A DNA stretch of 39,546 nucleotides from positions 1 to 39,546 of IMG/VR virus record IMGVR_UViG_3300033153_008196. One strand, written 5' to 3'. The notes under the pieces are model-generated. The model ran no database searches. It worked only from the letters and a program-made list of their open reading frames with translations, and was not told the origin of the DNA. The stretch is from a virus. Positions 6,571 through 14,497 of this stretch are shown piece after piece (within the stretch, counting starts at the first letter, position 1; every line of letters starts with the position of its first letter). The translations under genes were made by a program, and so were the position numbers.

Positions 6571-7006
6571 ACAAAAAGATATGGAGACAAAGCTGATATA
6601 CGACGATCGTAAAAAAGAATTGACTCAAGTAAAATCCCAAGTCACAGAAAATAAAACTGACGAAAAAGAAGTTGACGGTAAAAAAGACCCAGCGAAACTT
6701 ATTTCAACAGTTAATCAAAGTATGAATGTGGTTTATACGGAAGAAGGAATCCGATTGGCTCATAAAAATTTAACTGAAGAAATAAAGTTCCTCGAAAAGC
6801 GAGAAATCCAGTTAAGTGAACAACTTGACAATGCCGAAATGACTTTTGAATTAAAAGAGTTAAAAGATAAACTCGACAAAATATCAAAGTATACTCAATC
6901 CGAAAAAGCAAAAGCAGAGCATGAAACTATTATTGAGAGACTCAAGGAACTCAATAAAGATTTAAGTCAACTTAAAGATACAATTGGAACTCGATTAAAA
7001 CTGTAA
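6560..7006 (+). CDS. Coiled-coil protein preceded by strong Shine-Dalgarno
   Basis: This 148-aa protein begins at ATG 6560 behind AAGGAGGTG, the strongest ribosome site in this part, so it may be abundant. Residues 70-145 are a continuous charged coiled coil. No catalytic motif is present. It is last before the terminator hairpin and could be an architectural or scaffolding protein. Confidence 0.7.
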   Translation: MTSEQKDMETKLIYDDRKKELTQVKSQVTENKTDEKEVDGKKDPAKLISTVNQSMNVVYTEEGIRLAHKNLTEEIKFLEKREIQLSEQLDNAEMTFELKELKDKLDKISKYTQSEKAKAEHETIIERLKELNKDLSQLKDTIGTRLKL

Positions 7007-7016
7007 GTTCAAATTT

Positions 7017-7049
7017 ACCGGGAATCCCGGTGTTTTATTTTTTTATTTT
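7017..7049 (+). terminator. Hairpin plus T-rich terminator
   Basis: ACCGGG (7017-7022), loop AAT, CCCGGT (7026-7031) form a 6-bp hairpin directly followed by a T-rich tract to 7049. This separates the early cluster from the packaging genes. Confidence 0.75.
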
Positions 7050-7055
7050 ACACTC

Positions 7056-7124
7056 ATGGAAAACCCAAACGGCTACTCGGTCGTTAGAGTTGAGAGGGAC
7101 CATGAGGGGCATTCTCTGCCTTAG
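7056..7124 (+). CDS. Possible 22-aa microprotein
   Basis: ATG 7056 opens 22 codons (MENPNGYSVVRVERDHEGHS...) ending in TAG. There is no clear ribosome site, and the segment overlaps a putative RNA structure, so it may be a leader peptide or simply chance. Confidence 0.3.
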   Translation: MENPNGYSVVRVERDHEGHSLP

Positions 7125-7142
7125 AATTCCTCTTGACTCATG
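7092..7142 (+). ncRNA. Putative pseudoknotted RNA leader
   Basis: GAGAGGGA (7092-7099) can pair with TTCCTCTT (7127-7134), and CATGAG (7101-7106) with CTCATG (7137-7142). The two helices cross, as in an H-type pseudoknot, and GGCA/TGCC (7108-7120) forms a hairpin in the loop. It ends ten bases before the HExxH gene. Higher GC than the surroundings supports structure. Function is unknown. Confidence 0.4.
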
Positions 7143-7152
7143 AGCAAATAAA

Positions 7153-7485
7153 ATGATGTTAAAAGATTTAGAAAAAATATTGAAAGAGATACCTATTTTA
7201 ATGGCTCCTGTAATTGCAGTTCAGAGGAATGAAGGAACTTGGACAGCCGAAGGAATGGCTATCCAAAGAACCAGGGATGATGGTTCAGTAATGAAGTATA
7301 CTGTGATAAATTACAATTGCGATGATGCAGCAAGAGGACTACTTCACGAATCAATTCATCATTATAATGGAGGAACAGACGAGTGGTATGTAAAACAAGT
7401 AGAAAACTTATTGTGGAAAAAACCAGAATTTAGAAAATTATGCCAGAATAAAATAGTGGAGATGTGCGAGAGATATGATTTATAG
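7153..7485 (+). CDS. Small HExxH zinc-metalloprotease-like protein
   Basis: The 110-aa protein has HESIHHY at residues 65-71, an HExxH zinc site, followed by acidic residues E77 and E84 (DEWYVKQVE) that could supply the third ligand, as in compact ImmA/IrrE- or SprT-like zincins. It may cleave a repressor or a capsid-related protein. It lies between the early terminator and the terminase genes. Start 7153 is a double ATG. Confidence 0.6.
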   Translation: MMLKDLEKILKEIPILMAPVIAVQRNEGTWTAEGMAIQRTRDDGSVMKYTVINYNCDDAARGLLHESIHHYNGGTDEWYVKQVENLLWKKPEFRKLCQNKIVEMCERYDL

Positions 7486-7486
7486 T

Positions 7487-7570
7487 ATGGAAAAATATAT
7501 TATAATTGCTGCAGTTTTGGGAATTATTTTGTTGATATATTTGATATGTGAGAAAATTAAGAGGAGTTGA
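7487..7570 (+). CDS. Single-pass membrane microprotein (27 aa)
   Basis: A short frame encodes one hydrophobic helix (IIIAAVLGIILLIYLIC) followed by a basic tail (EKIKRS). Its ATG follows the HExxH stop by one base and its stop overlaps the next small frame. It could be a holin-like or membrane-tethering peptide. Confidence 0.5.
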   Translation: MEKYIIIAAVLGIILLIYLICEKIKRS

Positions 7571-7626
7571 TGATTGTGGAAAGATGGGAAGAAAGTACTG
7601 GCAAACGTGCCAAAAAAGTCAAATAA
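7570..7626 (+). CDS. Possible 18-aa peptide
   Basis: ATG 7570 overlaps the stop of the membrane microprotein and is preceded by GAGGAG. The product is basic (MIVERWEESTGKRAKKVK). Only spacing and the ribosome site support it. Confidence 0.3.
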   Translation: MIVERWEESTGKRAKKVK

Positions 7627-7666
7627 ACAGCTTTTTGAAGTGTAAAATTCAACAAAAGAAACGAAA

Positions 7667-8029
7667 ATGACCAAATTAAGCAAAAAAAAGGTAAGAAATG
7701 CAATTCCAGGCAGTTTTGGCATCAGAGCAATCATAGCAAAGAAGTGTGAAGTAGAAAGAGGTTCAATAACAAAATTTCTTCAAAAAGAAAAAAACCAGGA
7801 TTTAATTAAAGAGATTGAGGAAGAGCGAGATAAGGTATTAGATATAGGTGAAAAAAAATTAATAGAATTAGTCGACAGAGGTGAATTCCAGGCAGTCAAA
7901 TTTCTATTGTCTACGAAGGGTAAATCAAGAGGCTACATCGAAAAACAAGAAATCGAAATAGCTGGCAATCTCTCAATATTAACAAAAGAAGAAAGACAGG
8001 CAGAAATTAAACGATTATTAAGAAAATGA
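7667..8029 (+). CDS. terS: Terminase small subunit
   Basis: This 120-aa protein has an N-terminal helix-turn-helix (IIAKKCEVERGSITKFL) and the segment GEFQAVKFLLSTKGKSRGY, typical of small terminase subunits, which bind viral DNA at the packaging site and hand it to TerL. It overlaps terL by 4 nt. Position immediately before TerL supports the call. Confidence 0.8.
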   Translation: MTKLSKKKVRNAIPGSFGIRAIIAKKCEVERGSITKFLQKEKNQDLIKEIEEERDKVLDIGEKKLIELVDRGEFQAVKFLLSTKGKSRGYIEKQEIEIAGNLSILTKEERQAEIKRLLRK

Positions 8030-9660
8030 AAGTTTCTAAACAGCAAGTCGGCGAACTATTTGAAAAGGTCAAAGACGAAACTAAACTCCGCGAACTACTT
8101 CAGGAAATATTTTCACGAGAAGAAAATATTGAAACATTTAGTCAAGTAATTTTCCCAAAAACAATAACAAATAAAATACCAGAGTTTCATAGTCAAATTT
8201 ATGAATTTCTTTTTAAGGATGGAAACGGAGCACTTGCAGCACCGAGAGGTCATGCAAAAACAAGCTGTACTGGAATAATATATTTAATTTTTTGTATTGT
8301 TAATAAACTGGAAGAATATATTGTTTACATCTCACAGAATCATGTCAAGACAGTTCAGTTTATTGATCCAATCAGACACGAGTTTAAACACAATAGAATG
8401 TTGAGATTTATTTATGGAGATCTAACACCCAGGGCCAGTAAAGATGATGAAGGCAAAGATAGAGAAGATTGTTTCGATGTAGGTGGATGTAGAGTTGAAG
8501 CAGTTAGTTTTGAAAAGAATTTAAGGGGATTCAAGTATAGAAACATGAGACCAACCTTAATAATCGGAGATGATATAGAATCAGACGAACGAGTGCTAAA
8601 TCCAGAATTAAGAGAAAAAGACCGAAACAAACTAAATAAAGTCATTATTCCGTCGCTGGATATTAAAGGCAGGTTTAAAATGATTGGCACACTTTTACAT
8701 TTGGATTCATTACTCAACAACAAAATAAAATTATACAAAGGAAAAGTATTCAAAGCGTGCGATGAAGAATTAAATAATCTTTTATGGCCAGATAGATTTA
8801 CAAAAGATATATTAAAGAAGATTAAATATGATATAGGCTCGGTAGCCTTCCAGTCGGAATATCTAAACAACCCGATTGACAACACAAGCTCACTAATTAA
8901 GAGAGAGTGGATTGAACAATGCAGGAGACCAGACTTAAGTTCTGAAGATGTGTTTGAGATGCAATTCGAAGTAAAGACAATGGGTGCGGACTTTGCGTTC
9001 TCAGACCGGGTAAGTGCAGATGAAAGTGCTTATGTCGGATTAGGTAAGAAAGATAGATTTTATTATTTATTAAATTGCCAAAAAGACAAAGGATTGTCAA
9101 TCAATGAGCAGATGAAAATAATGAAAGATGAACTGTTCCCAAGATACAGATATGACAAAATGGGATTAGAAGAAAACTCAATTAAGGCAATTAGTAAAGA
9201 CATAAGTAAATGGAAACTTCCTATAACTTTATTTTGGACTGCGGCGTCTGACCCCGCGGCACGAAAGAAGTCAGACTATGATTGGACAGACAAACGTCAC
9301 ACAGTCGGAAAGATTAATTTGATTAATAGACTCGGAACAGCATTCGAAAACAAAGAGTTCATTATTCCATACAAAACAGAAAAAGATAAAGTAATCTTTG
9401 ACAAGATAGTAGCCGAATGCACGTCTTACGCATTATCAGACGGAAAACTTGTCGAGGCAGGGGTTCATCCGGACATACCGATAGCACTTGGATATGCACT
9501 TGAACTCATGACACTTGAAGGAGGGTTTGCAGGTATATTTGTTGGTAAGGAAACAAAACAAGAAGTGGACGGACAAACTTATGGAGAAGATGAAATTCAT
9601 ATTAAGATTATTGATGGAGAAGAAGTCAGGATGATTGGAAATAGAAGGCTGGTTGATTAG
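8026..9660 (+). CDS. terL: Terminase large subunit (ATPase and nuclease)
   Basis: The 544-aa protein contains the Walker A variant AAPRGHAKTS (residues 71-80), Walker B with catalytic acid LIIGDDIE (178-185), the coupling motif region IGTLLHLDS (220-228), and the RNase H-like nuclease opening with MGADFAFSD (D322) and closing near HPDIPIALGYAL. It drives DNA into the procapsid and cuts the concatemer. It is followed by a promoter and an HNH gene that separates it from the portal. Confidence 0.95.
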   Translation: MKVSKQQVGELFEKVKDETKLRELLQEIFSREENIETFSQVIFPKTITNKIPEFHSQIYEFLFKDGNGALAAPRGHAKTSCTGIIYLIFCIVNKLEEYIVYISQNHVKTVQFIDPIRHEFKHNRMLRFIYGDLTPRASKDDEGKDREDCFDVGGCRVEAVSFEKNLRGFKYRNMRPTLIIGDDIESDERVLNPELREKDRNKLNKVIIPSLDIKGRFKMIGTLLHLDSLLNNKIKLYKGKVFKACDEELNNLLWPDRFTKDILKKIKYDIGSVAFQSEYLNNPIDNTSSLIKREWIEQCRRPDLSSEDVFEMQFEVKTMGADFAFSDRVSADESAYVGLGKKDRFYYLLNCQKDKGLSINEQMKIMKDELFPRYRYDKMGLEENSIKAISKDISKWKLPITLFWTAASDPAARKKSDYDWTDKRHTVGKINLINRLGTAFENKEFIIPYKTEKDKVIFDKIVAECTSYALSDGKLVEAGVHPDIPIALGYALELMTLEGGFAGIFVGKETKQEVDGQTYGEDEIHIKIIDGEEVRMIGNRRLVD

Positions 9661-9679
9661 TTGTTAATTTGGACAATAA

Positions 9680-9690
9680 CATTTATAAAA
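9680..9690 (+). promoter_or_regulatory. TATA box (CATTTATAAAA) after terL
   Basis: The string ACAATAACATTTATAAAA resembles the one before the protease gene (GCAATAACATTTATAATC, 13261-13278), so a shared B-recognition plus TATA element is likely. It would transcribe the HNH and portal genes. Confidence 0.55.
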
Positions 9691-9792
9691 TTAAAAATAC
9701 TTAGGTATGTATCACGATTCCCTCCCCGACAGATTATTTACATTCATGGAAAGAAAAGAAAGTTTTTTAAATGGCGGTTTGTATAGAAATAC

Positions 9793-10314
9793 ATGCCAAA
9801 AATTAAACATATTTGTAAAGAATGCGGCAAGGAATTCCTTGCATGGAAATGTCAAAAACGAGTATGCTGTTCTCAAGTATGTGGTCTTAAACAAGTACAC
9901 AGAATTTCTGCTGAGAAACGCAAGACAGGTAAAAACTTTAATTGTCAATATTGTGGAAAGGAGTTTTATGTTTCAAGGTGGAGAACAAAAATTAATAAAG
10001 GAAAGTATTGTTCAAAAAAATGTTATTGGAAAGATAAATCAAGAACATCACTTGGCAAAGGAAACTCTCAATATATCGATGGGCGAGTTAAAAAATACAC
10101 AAAGGCGTTTTACTTTTCAATTGAATGGAGAAGATTGCGAAAATGGATTTATGAACGAGACAATTATGAATGTCAGATATGCGGAAAACATGGCGGACAA
10201 TTGCATGCCCATCATATTATTCCAGTCGGAAAATGCAAAGACCCACTCAGAAAATCAAATATCATCACGTTGTGTAGAGGATGTCACCAACAACAGCATA
10301 GTCTTGAACAATAG
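9793..10314 (+). CDS. HNH homing endonuclease between terL and portal
   Basis: The 173-aa protein carries two zinc knuckles (CKECGKEF...CSQVC and CQYCGKEF...CSKKC) and a C-terminal HNH domain (CQICGKHGGQLHAHHIIPVGK...CRGCHQQQH). A separate TTTTAAAT box at 9766-9773 would allow independent, leaderless expression. It is a free-standing homing nuclease in the intergenic space between two essential packaging genes, where its presence protects this locus from cutting and converts related viruses lacking it. Confidence 0.85.
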   Translation: MPKIKHICKECGKEFLAWKCQKRVCCSQVCGLKQVHRISAEKRKTGKNFNCQYCGKEFYVSRWRTKINKGKYCSKKCYWKDKSRTSLGKGNSQYIDGRVKKYTKAFYFSIEWRRLRKWIYERDNYECQICGKHGGQLHAHHIIPVGKCKDPLRKSNIITLCRGCHQQQHSLEQ

Positions 10315-10329
10315 GCAGGAGGTGAAAAC

Positions 10330-10479
10330 ATGAGTTTTTTAAGTAATATATTCGGAAAGAGCGAGCTGAAAGAAAAGACTTCAACTGTTACAGCATTTGA
10401 AGCAACAAGAGAAGGACAGCCCAAAGCATACATTCCGAATTTCTTCTACAAACCTCCCTTTCGGTTATCCTCGATATAA
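10330..10479 (+). CDS. Portal protein N-terminus (first frame, before +1 shift)
   Basis: ATG 10330, behind AGGAGGTGAAAAC, opens 49 codons (MSFLSNIFGKSELKEKTST and on) ending at TAA 10477-10479. The last meaningful residues, FYKPPF, join naturally to GYPRYKD in the +1 frame, where the rest of the portal continues. The junction is CCC TTT CGG at 10456-10464: Phe-tRNA slipping from TTT to TTC, with a CGG codon that looks rare in this AT-rich genome waiting, is a plausible +1 shift site. A single-base sequencing or replication error is the alternative. Confidence 0.75.
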   Translation: MSFLSNIFGKSELKEKTSTVTAFEATREGQPKAYIPNFFYKPPFRLSSI

Positions 10480-13234
10480 AGATTTACTTTATTATAGACA
10501 ACTTGCAGCATCGATTTATGTTGACATGTGTGAGACTGCAATAATTGATGAAGTATGTTCTGTTGAGTGGGATATTGTCGCGGAAGATAGAGCCGGCAAT
10601 GAAGTTCCAGGCAAAGAAAAAGAAGTTGAGATAGTTCAGGATTTTTTTTATAATCCAAATACAAACAAAGAAAGCTGGGAGACGATTGTTAGAATGATGT
10701 TGCCAGACTTAATTGAAATCAATTCAGGAATAATAGTAAAAATATTTAATGCATTTGGAAAGATGGTTGAAGTAGTCGCCCGAGACGGTGTGGCTTTTAC
10801 AAAGAACCCAGACATTTATGGAATGTATACTGACCGAGCAGATTTAATTTTAATAAAAGATATCATGGGAGATATAGAAAAAACACCCGGAAGTAATCCT
10901 TATCCATTTTTAACAGGATACATAACGGCAGACGAAGCAAGAGAAGAAGGTGCATATTTTCAATATGGATTTAATACTGGAGCCAAACCAGTTCCATTCG
11001 GAAAAAGAGAAATAGTGTGGTTCGAGAAAAAAGTCAGAACAGATGACTTGTATGGTCGTTCAGCTATGGAAGTTTTGGCTAAAACAGTTCAAACACTTAT
11101 TTATGCGGTGGAACATAATCTTGAATATTTTTCTGACAATTCAATTCCTCCGGGAGTGTTGGGAATGGAAGGAATATCTACAAATGATTTAAAGGCATTT
11201 GCTCAGCAATGGACAGAATCTCAAAAGGCACAAGATGACCTCGGAAACTGGAAAAAGAAATTCCACAAATTAGCAATGGTTAATAGAAAACCGACATTTG
11301 AGAGATTAGGATTTACAAACGCAGAATTAGAATTAATTGAATCCCAAAAGTGGTGGAGTAAACTCGTCTGGGGTTGCATGGGCATGACAGCCACAGAATT
11401 GGGATTTGTTGAGGATAGTAAAGGTTCAGCTAATCAAATAGTTCAAAGTTCAATTGCCAAAAAGCGAATTATCTATCCATTATTAAGATTGATTGAATAT
11501 CATGTCAATACAGAAATCATCCCGGAGTTTGGTTTTGAAGGGATTCAATATAAATACAAAATCTTTGATGTTGATGAAGAAACAAAGAAGTGGGGATTAT
11601 ATAAACTTCAAACTGAAGCAGATTTAAAAACAATTAATGAAATAAGAAATACAGAAGGGCTTGACCCTGTCGAGTGGGGAGATAAAAATGTTGGGGACAG
11701 AAGTCCACAATTAGGAACAAATATCAATATGACAGACCCCCGTCAAACAGAGAGTAATCGAATTAATAGCGATAATCAAGATGATCGAGACAAACAAACT
11801 AACAAACCGAAAAAGAAACCTGAAGAAAAAGAATTTAACGATTTTTTATATGGTGGAATGAGTGACAACGTCTACAAAGGATTTGTAAATTATTTGGATG
11901 ATTATTACGAAAATCCAAATCTTTATGATGGATTACTAAATCAGATAAAGAATTACAAAGAGCGCATTTCCAAGACGAAAATTGATATTGAGCAACTTTC
12001 CGAGCAATTTTATGATAAAAATGCCAACCATCAGTTTTCCTCGAAGGACTATTTCGCCAAAAGAAATTACTGGAACAATTCTTTGAGCAAAAACTTCTCT
12101 TTTGTGAGGGAGTGTGCTCAAAAGAACAATTGCAAAATTTGCAAATCGATTTTATACGCTTGTAAAGATGATGTTGAGAACCTCTATGATTTTTTGAATA
12201 GTAAGCACTGGCACATTTTGAAGAGCAAAATCTACGACCTCGCTTATGGTCAGAAGGATATAAAAGATGGTTCTTACCGCATTCAGGACATGATACGCGA
12301 ACATGTTCAACATTTACAAACCTTCCGTCTTTATCCCTTTTCATCATATAAAGATATAGATAATGATACTTTAAAAACCTTGCGAAAGGTAGAAAGTAAA
12401 CCAATGGGACCTTATAAAAATTTCGCATCATGTGTTAGAGCCAATCAAGACAAGAAAGACCCTGAAGCATATTGTGGAGAAATCATGGCCAGAACAGAGA
12501 AAGCACTCGGAACGGACAGCCCTCTAACATTACAACCCGGAGAAGAATTAAGCGCGCGTAAGTTAAAAAAAGGAATTACAAAATTACTCGATGAAAATAA
12601 AAAGAAGATTATAGAGATACTTGAAACTCAAAAACAAGATGATCAGTTAATAAAAATAAAAGGTGTCGATGATATACCCGACATGATTAAAAAAGTATTT
12701 GCATTATTTACATTTAAAGGGTTGTCTGACAGAATTATTCAGGCTCAATTTACTGGTGGATGGGACACAGCCGAAAAGACAATTGACCAAAATGTTGAGT
12801 TTAACTCAAAGGCACTTCAATTCTTGCAGGATCATACATTTGATAATATTAAAGATATGACAGGCGAAATAGCAAATGATTTGAAAGCAGAATTATCTCG
12901 GGGAATTATAAACGGCGAAGGAATTAATAAATTGAAAAAAAGAGTAGACAAAGTTTTTAATGTCGGCGAAAACCGTGCGGAAATGATTGCCAGGACAGAA
13001 GTAAACAGAGCAGAAAACAACGGAAAGTTATTGGCCATGAAAGGATCAGGTTTAGATTATGATAAAAAATGGGTATCCGCAATGGATGATAGAACAAGTG
13101 AATTATGCAAACATTTAGATGGTCAAGTGGTTGGGTTAGATGAAAATTTCCATTATAAAGATTGGACTGGGCAAAGTCCTCCAAGCCATGTCAACTGCAG
13201 ATCTGCCATGGTTTTTATTAAAAAGGAAGAATAA
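10397..13234 (+). CDS. Portal-MuF fusion protein (main frame)
   Basis: True coding in this frame begins at about 10460; the TTG at 10397 is unlikely to be a start. The first 450 residues are a phage portal (DLLYYRQLAASIYVDMCE, later GCMGMTATELGF), the dodecameric ring through which DNA passes. The last 300 form a MuF/head-morphogenesis domain (ARTEVNRAENNGKLLAM, DDRTSELCKHLDGQ, SPPSHVNCRSAM). A CVRANQDKKDPEAYCGEI segment precedes it. Between them, residues about 480-660 are the reverse-strand image of an HNH gene (11835-12347), so that stretch is probably an inserted, non-native linker. Confidence 0.9.
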   Translation: MKQQEKDSPKHTFRISSTNLPFGYPRYKDLLYYRQLAASIYVDMCETAIIDEVCSVEWDIVAEDRAGNEVPGKEKEVEIVQDFFYNPNTNKESWETIVRMMLPDLIEINSGIIVKIFNAFGKMVEVVARDGVAFTKNPDIYGMYTDRADLILIKDIMGDIEKTPGSNPYPFLTGYITADEAREEGAYFQYGFNTGAKPVPFGKREIVWFEKKVRTDDLYGRSAMEVLAKTVQTLIYAVEHNLEYFSDNSIPPGVLGMEGISTNDLKAFAQQWTESQKAQDDLGNWKKKFHKLAMVNRKPTFERLGFTNAELELIESQKWWSKLVWGCMGMTATELGFVEDSKGSANQIVQSSIAKKRIIYPLLRLIEYHVNTEIIPEFGFEGIQYKYKIFDVDEETKKWGLYKLQTEADLKTINEIRNTEGLDPVEWGDKNVGDRSPQLGTNINMTDPRQTESNRINSDNQDDRDKQTNKPKKKPEEKEFNDFLYGGMSDNVYKGFVNYLDDYYENPNLYDGLLNQIKNYKERISKTKIDIEQLSEQFYDKNANHQFSSKDYFAKRNYWNNSLSKNFSFVRECAQKNNCKICKSILYACKDDVENLYDFLNSKHWHILKSKIYDLAYGQKDIKDGSYRIQDMIREHVQHLQTFRLYPFSSYKDIDNDTLKTLRKVESKPMGPYKNFASCVRANQDKKDPEAYCGEIMARTEKALGTDSPLTLQPGEELSARKLKKGITKLLDENKKKIIEILETQKQDDQLIKIKGVDDIPDMIKKVFALFTFKGLSDRIIQAQFTGGWDTAEKTIDQNVEFNSKALQFLQDHTFDNIKDMTGEIANDLKAELSRGIINGEGINKLKKRVDKVFNVGENRAEMIARTEVNRAENNGKLLAMKGSGLDYDKKWVSAMDDRTSELCKHLDGQVVGLDENFHYKDWTGQSPPSHVNCRSAMVFIKKEE
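11835..12347 (-). CDS. HNH homing endonuclease antisense within portal-MuF
   Basis: On the minus strand a 170-aa protein (start MMKRDKDGRFVN) shows zinc knuckles CPECGK...CSSKC and CKFCNC...CSKNC, then an HNH domain (CALCNSL...VIHHKDLD...NLQILCRRCHSFHH). An upstream minus-strand TTTTTAAAGTA about 25-30 nt before the double ATG fits a leaderless archaeal promoter. The whole gene lies inside the plus-strand portal-MuF frame, which stays open across it. Motif content makes the minus strand the informative one here. An ATG at 12431 in the same frame also exists but would start before the promoter. Confidence 0.85.
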   Translation of the reverse strand: MMKRDKDGRFVNVEHVRVSCPECGKNHLLYPSDHKRGRRFCSSKCASAYYSKNHRGSQHHLYKRIKSICKFCNCSFEHTPSQKRSFCSKNCSSNFFWRNSPSRKTDGWHFYHKIARKVAQYQFSSWKCALCNSLSDLVIHHKDLDFRNNHPNNLQILCRRCHSFHHIKNR

Positions 13235-13265
13235 ATATACTCATATATTTCTAAATTCTCGCAAT

Positions 13266-13277
13266 AACATTTATAAT
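13266..13277 (+). promoter_or_regulatory. TATA box of the protease-capsid unit
   Basis: AACATTTATAAT ends 22 nt before ATG 13299, giving a leaderless start. It matches the post-terL promoter, suggesting a common late-gene control. Confidence 0.65.
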
Positions 13278-13298
13278 CATTTTTGAGTTTAACACTGT

Positions 13299-14312
13299 AT
13301 GAATCAAGAGGCGAGTTTTACATTTACTACACCTTTGACAGTTAATATTGTTGAAGTCAAAGGGATAGAACATATATTTGTCGAGGGTGATATCTCCACA
13401 AACGATATAGATTTAGTCAACGACATAATGACAAAAGAGTGTCAAGAATCCATGCAAAAGCAAATTTTAGAACGAAATATGAAATTAGATATTGAACATG
13501 AAGCGTTCCGCGGAGACACAACCGAAGAAAAGGAAATCAACAAAACAAAAATTCCTGCCGGAAAACTAATCGATGCCACGGTTAAAGAATTAGGTAACGA
13601 CAGATATTCAACTCGAGTTAAAGGCGAAATAAACAGATTTAATCCAAACTACGAATCAATTAAGGGAAATTTAAAAGATGCATATTTAGATGCTTTCTCA
13701 GTGGCATTCCTACCGACAGACATCTCGACTAAAAAAGTAGGAGAAAAAACAATCAGACTTCTAAATGACGTTATTTTATTAAATGTCGCATTGACAGGAA
13801 ATCCTTGTAACACAAAAGCTCAACTAATCGATATAGTCGCAAAGTCAATGGATGCTGTCGCAGATTACAAAAAACTTAAAGAATTAGATCCAAGTATTGA
13901 AGATAGATTGGTAGTTAAAAATAAATCACACTTAACCCGTAAGGGAAAAGAACTAACTAAATTTAAAAATTCTAATAAGATGACAGAAGAAAATACAGAA
14001 GAAGGCAAACCCGAAGGTACTGATGCTGGAAACGGCGAAGGAACTGAAGAGGAAGGCGAATCTGTTGAACAAAAAGCTATGCTTAAATCTATATCTGAAG
14101 AAATGAAAACCTTGTCCGGCAAGTATGAGGAAATTGAGAAAGATAATGTTTCTTTAAAGGAAGCTGTGAGTGAAATCGCAAAATCCATTGAAAAGATAAC
14201 TAAAGCTCTATCTCAGCCAATCCACAAGTCTAAAGGTGTTCAAGTTGATGATGAAGAAGAGAAAGCAAAAGCTAATGAAAAATCTGTTGATCCTATAGAT
14301 GCTTGTATGTAA
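13299..14312 (+). CDS. Prohead protease fused to scaffold
   Basis: Residues 1-185 match the HK97-type (S78) prohead protease: catalytic His in MKLDIEHEAF, catalytic Ser in DAFSVAFLP, and the ALTGNPCN segment. Residues 215-337 are acidic, low in order and partly coiled coil (MLKSISEEMKTLSGKYEEIE), as expected of an internal scaffold. The protein would guide capsid assembly and then cleave scaffold and capsid N-termini. The stop overlaps the capsid ATG by one base. The gene has its own leaderless promoter. Confidence 0.9.
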   Translation: MNQEASFTFTTPLTVNIVEVKGIEHIFVEGDISTNDIDLVNDIMTKECQESMQKQILERNMKLDIEHEAFRGDTTEEKEINKTKIPAGKLIDATVKELGNDRYSTRVKGEINRFNPNYESIKGNLKDAYLDAFSVAFLPTDISTKKVGEKTIRLLNDVILLNVALTGNPCNTKAQLIDIVAKSMDAVADYKKLKELDPSIEDRLVVKNKSHLTRKGKELTKFKNSNKMTEENTEEGKPEGTDAGNGEGTEEEGESVEQKAMLKSISEEMKTLSGKYEEIEKDNVSLKEAVSEIAKSIEKITKALSQPIHKSKGVQVDDEEEKAKANEKSVDPIDACM

Positions 14313-14476
14313 TGGTAAATGCTTATACAGGTGGTACGGAAGGTTTGGATATTCAAAATGCATATTTTAAATCATTCGGAAATCTGACACATAAGACAAG
14401 ATACTTAGATGCATTTAGCGGAGTAGATTTAAGAGACCAAGCAGGTTTTAAAGCTACTACAACAACACAAGGCTGA
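14312..14476 (+). CDS. Major capsid protein, N-terminal segment ending at in-frame TGA
   Basis: ATG 14312 opens 54 codons (MVNAYTGGTEGLDIQNAYF, ending ATTTTQG) that stop at TGA 14474-14476. After the stop the same frame continues AGTAGYAMIPVYLSP without a gap into the capsid protein, so this is the missing N-terminal arm. The stop could be one substitution away from GGA (Gly) or TGG (Trp). Read-through, a nonsense mutation in a fraction of genomes, or a base error could explain it. Confidence 0.75.
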   Translation: MVNAYTGGTEGLDIQNAYFKSFGNLTHKTRYLDAFSGVDLRDQAGFKATTTTQG

Positions 14477-14497
14477 GCTGGAACGGCAGGATATGCA

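Noticed and set aside
8412-8885. Long minus-strand open frame (157 codons) inside terL
   Set aside because: No motif, no promoter or ribosome site, and it lies opposite well-supported TerL motifs.
9707-10333. Open plus-strand frame of 208 codons after a TATA box
   Set aside because: It overlaps the HNH gene 9793-10314 in another frame, and the HNH frame carries all zinc and HNH motifs, so this is a shadow.
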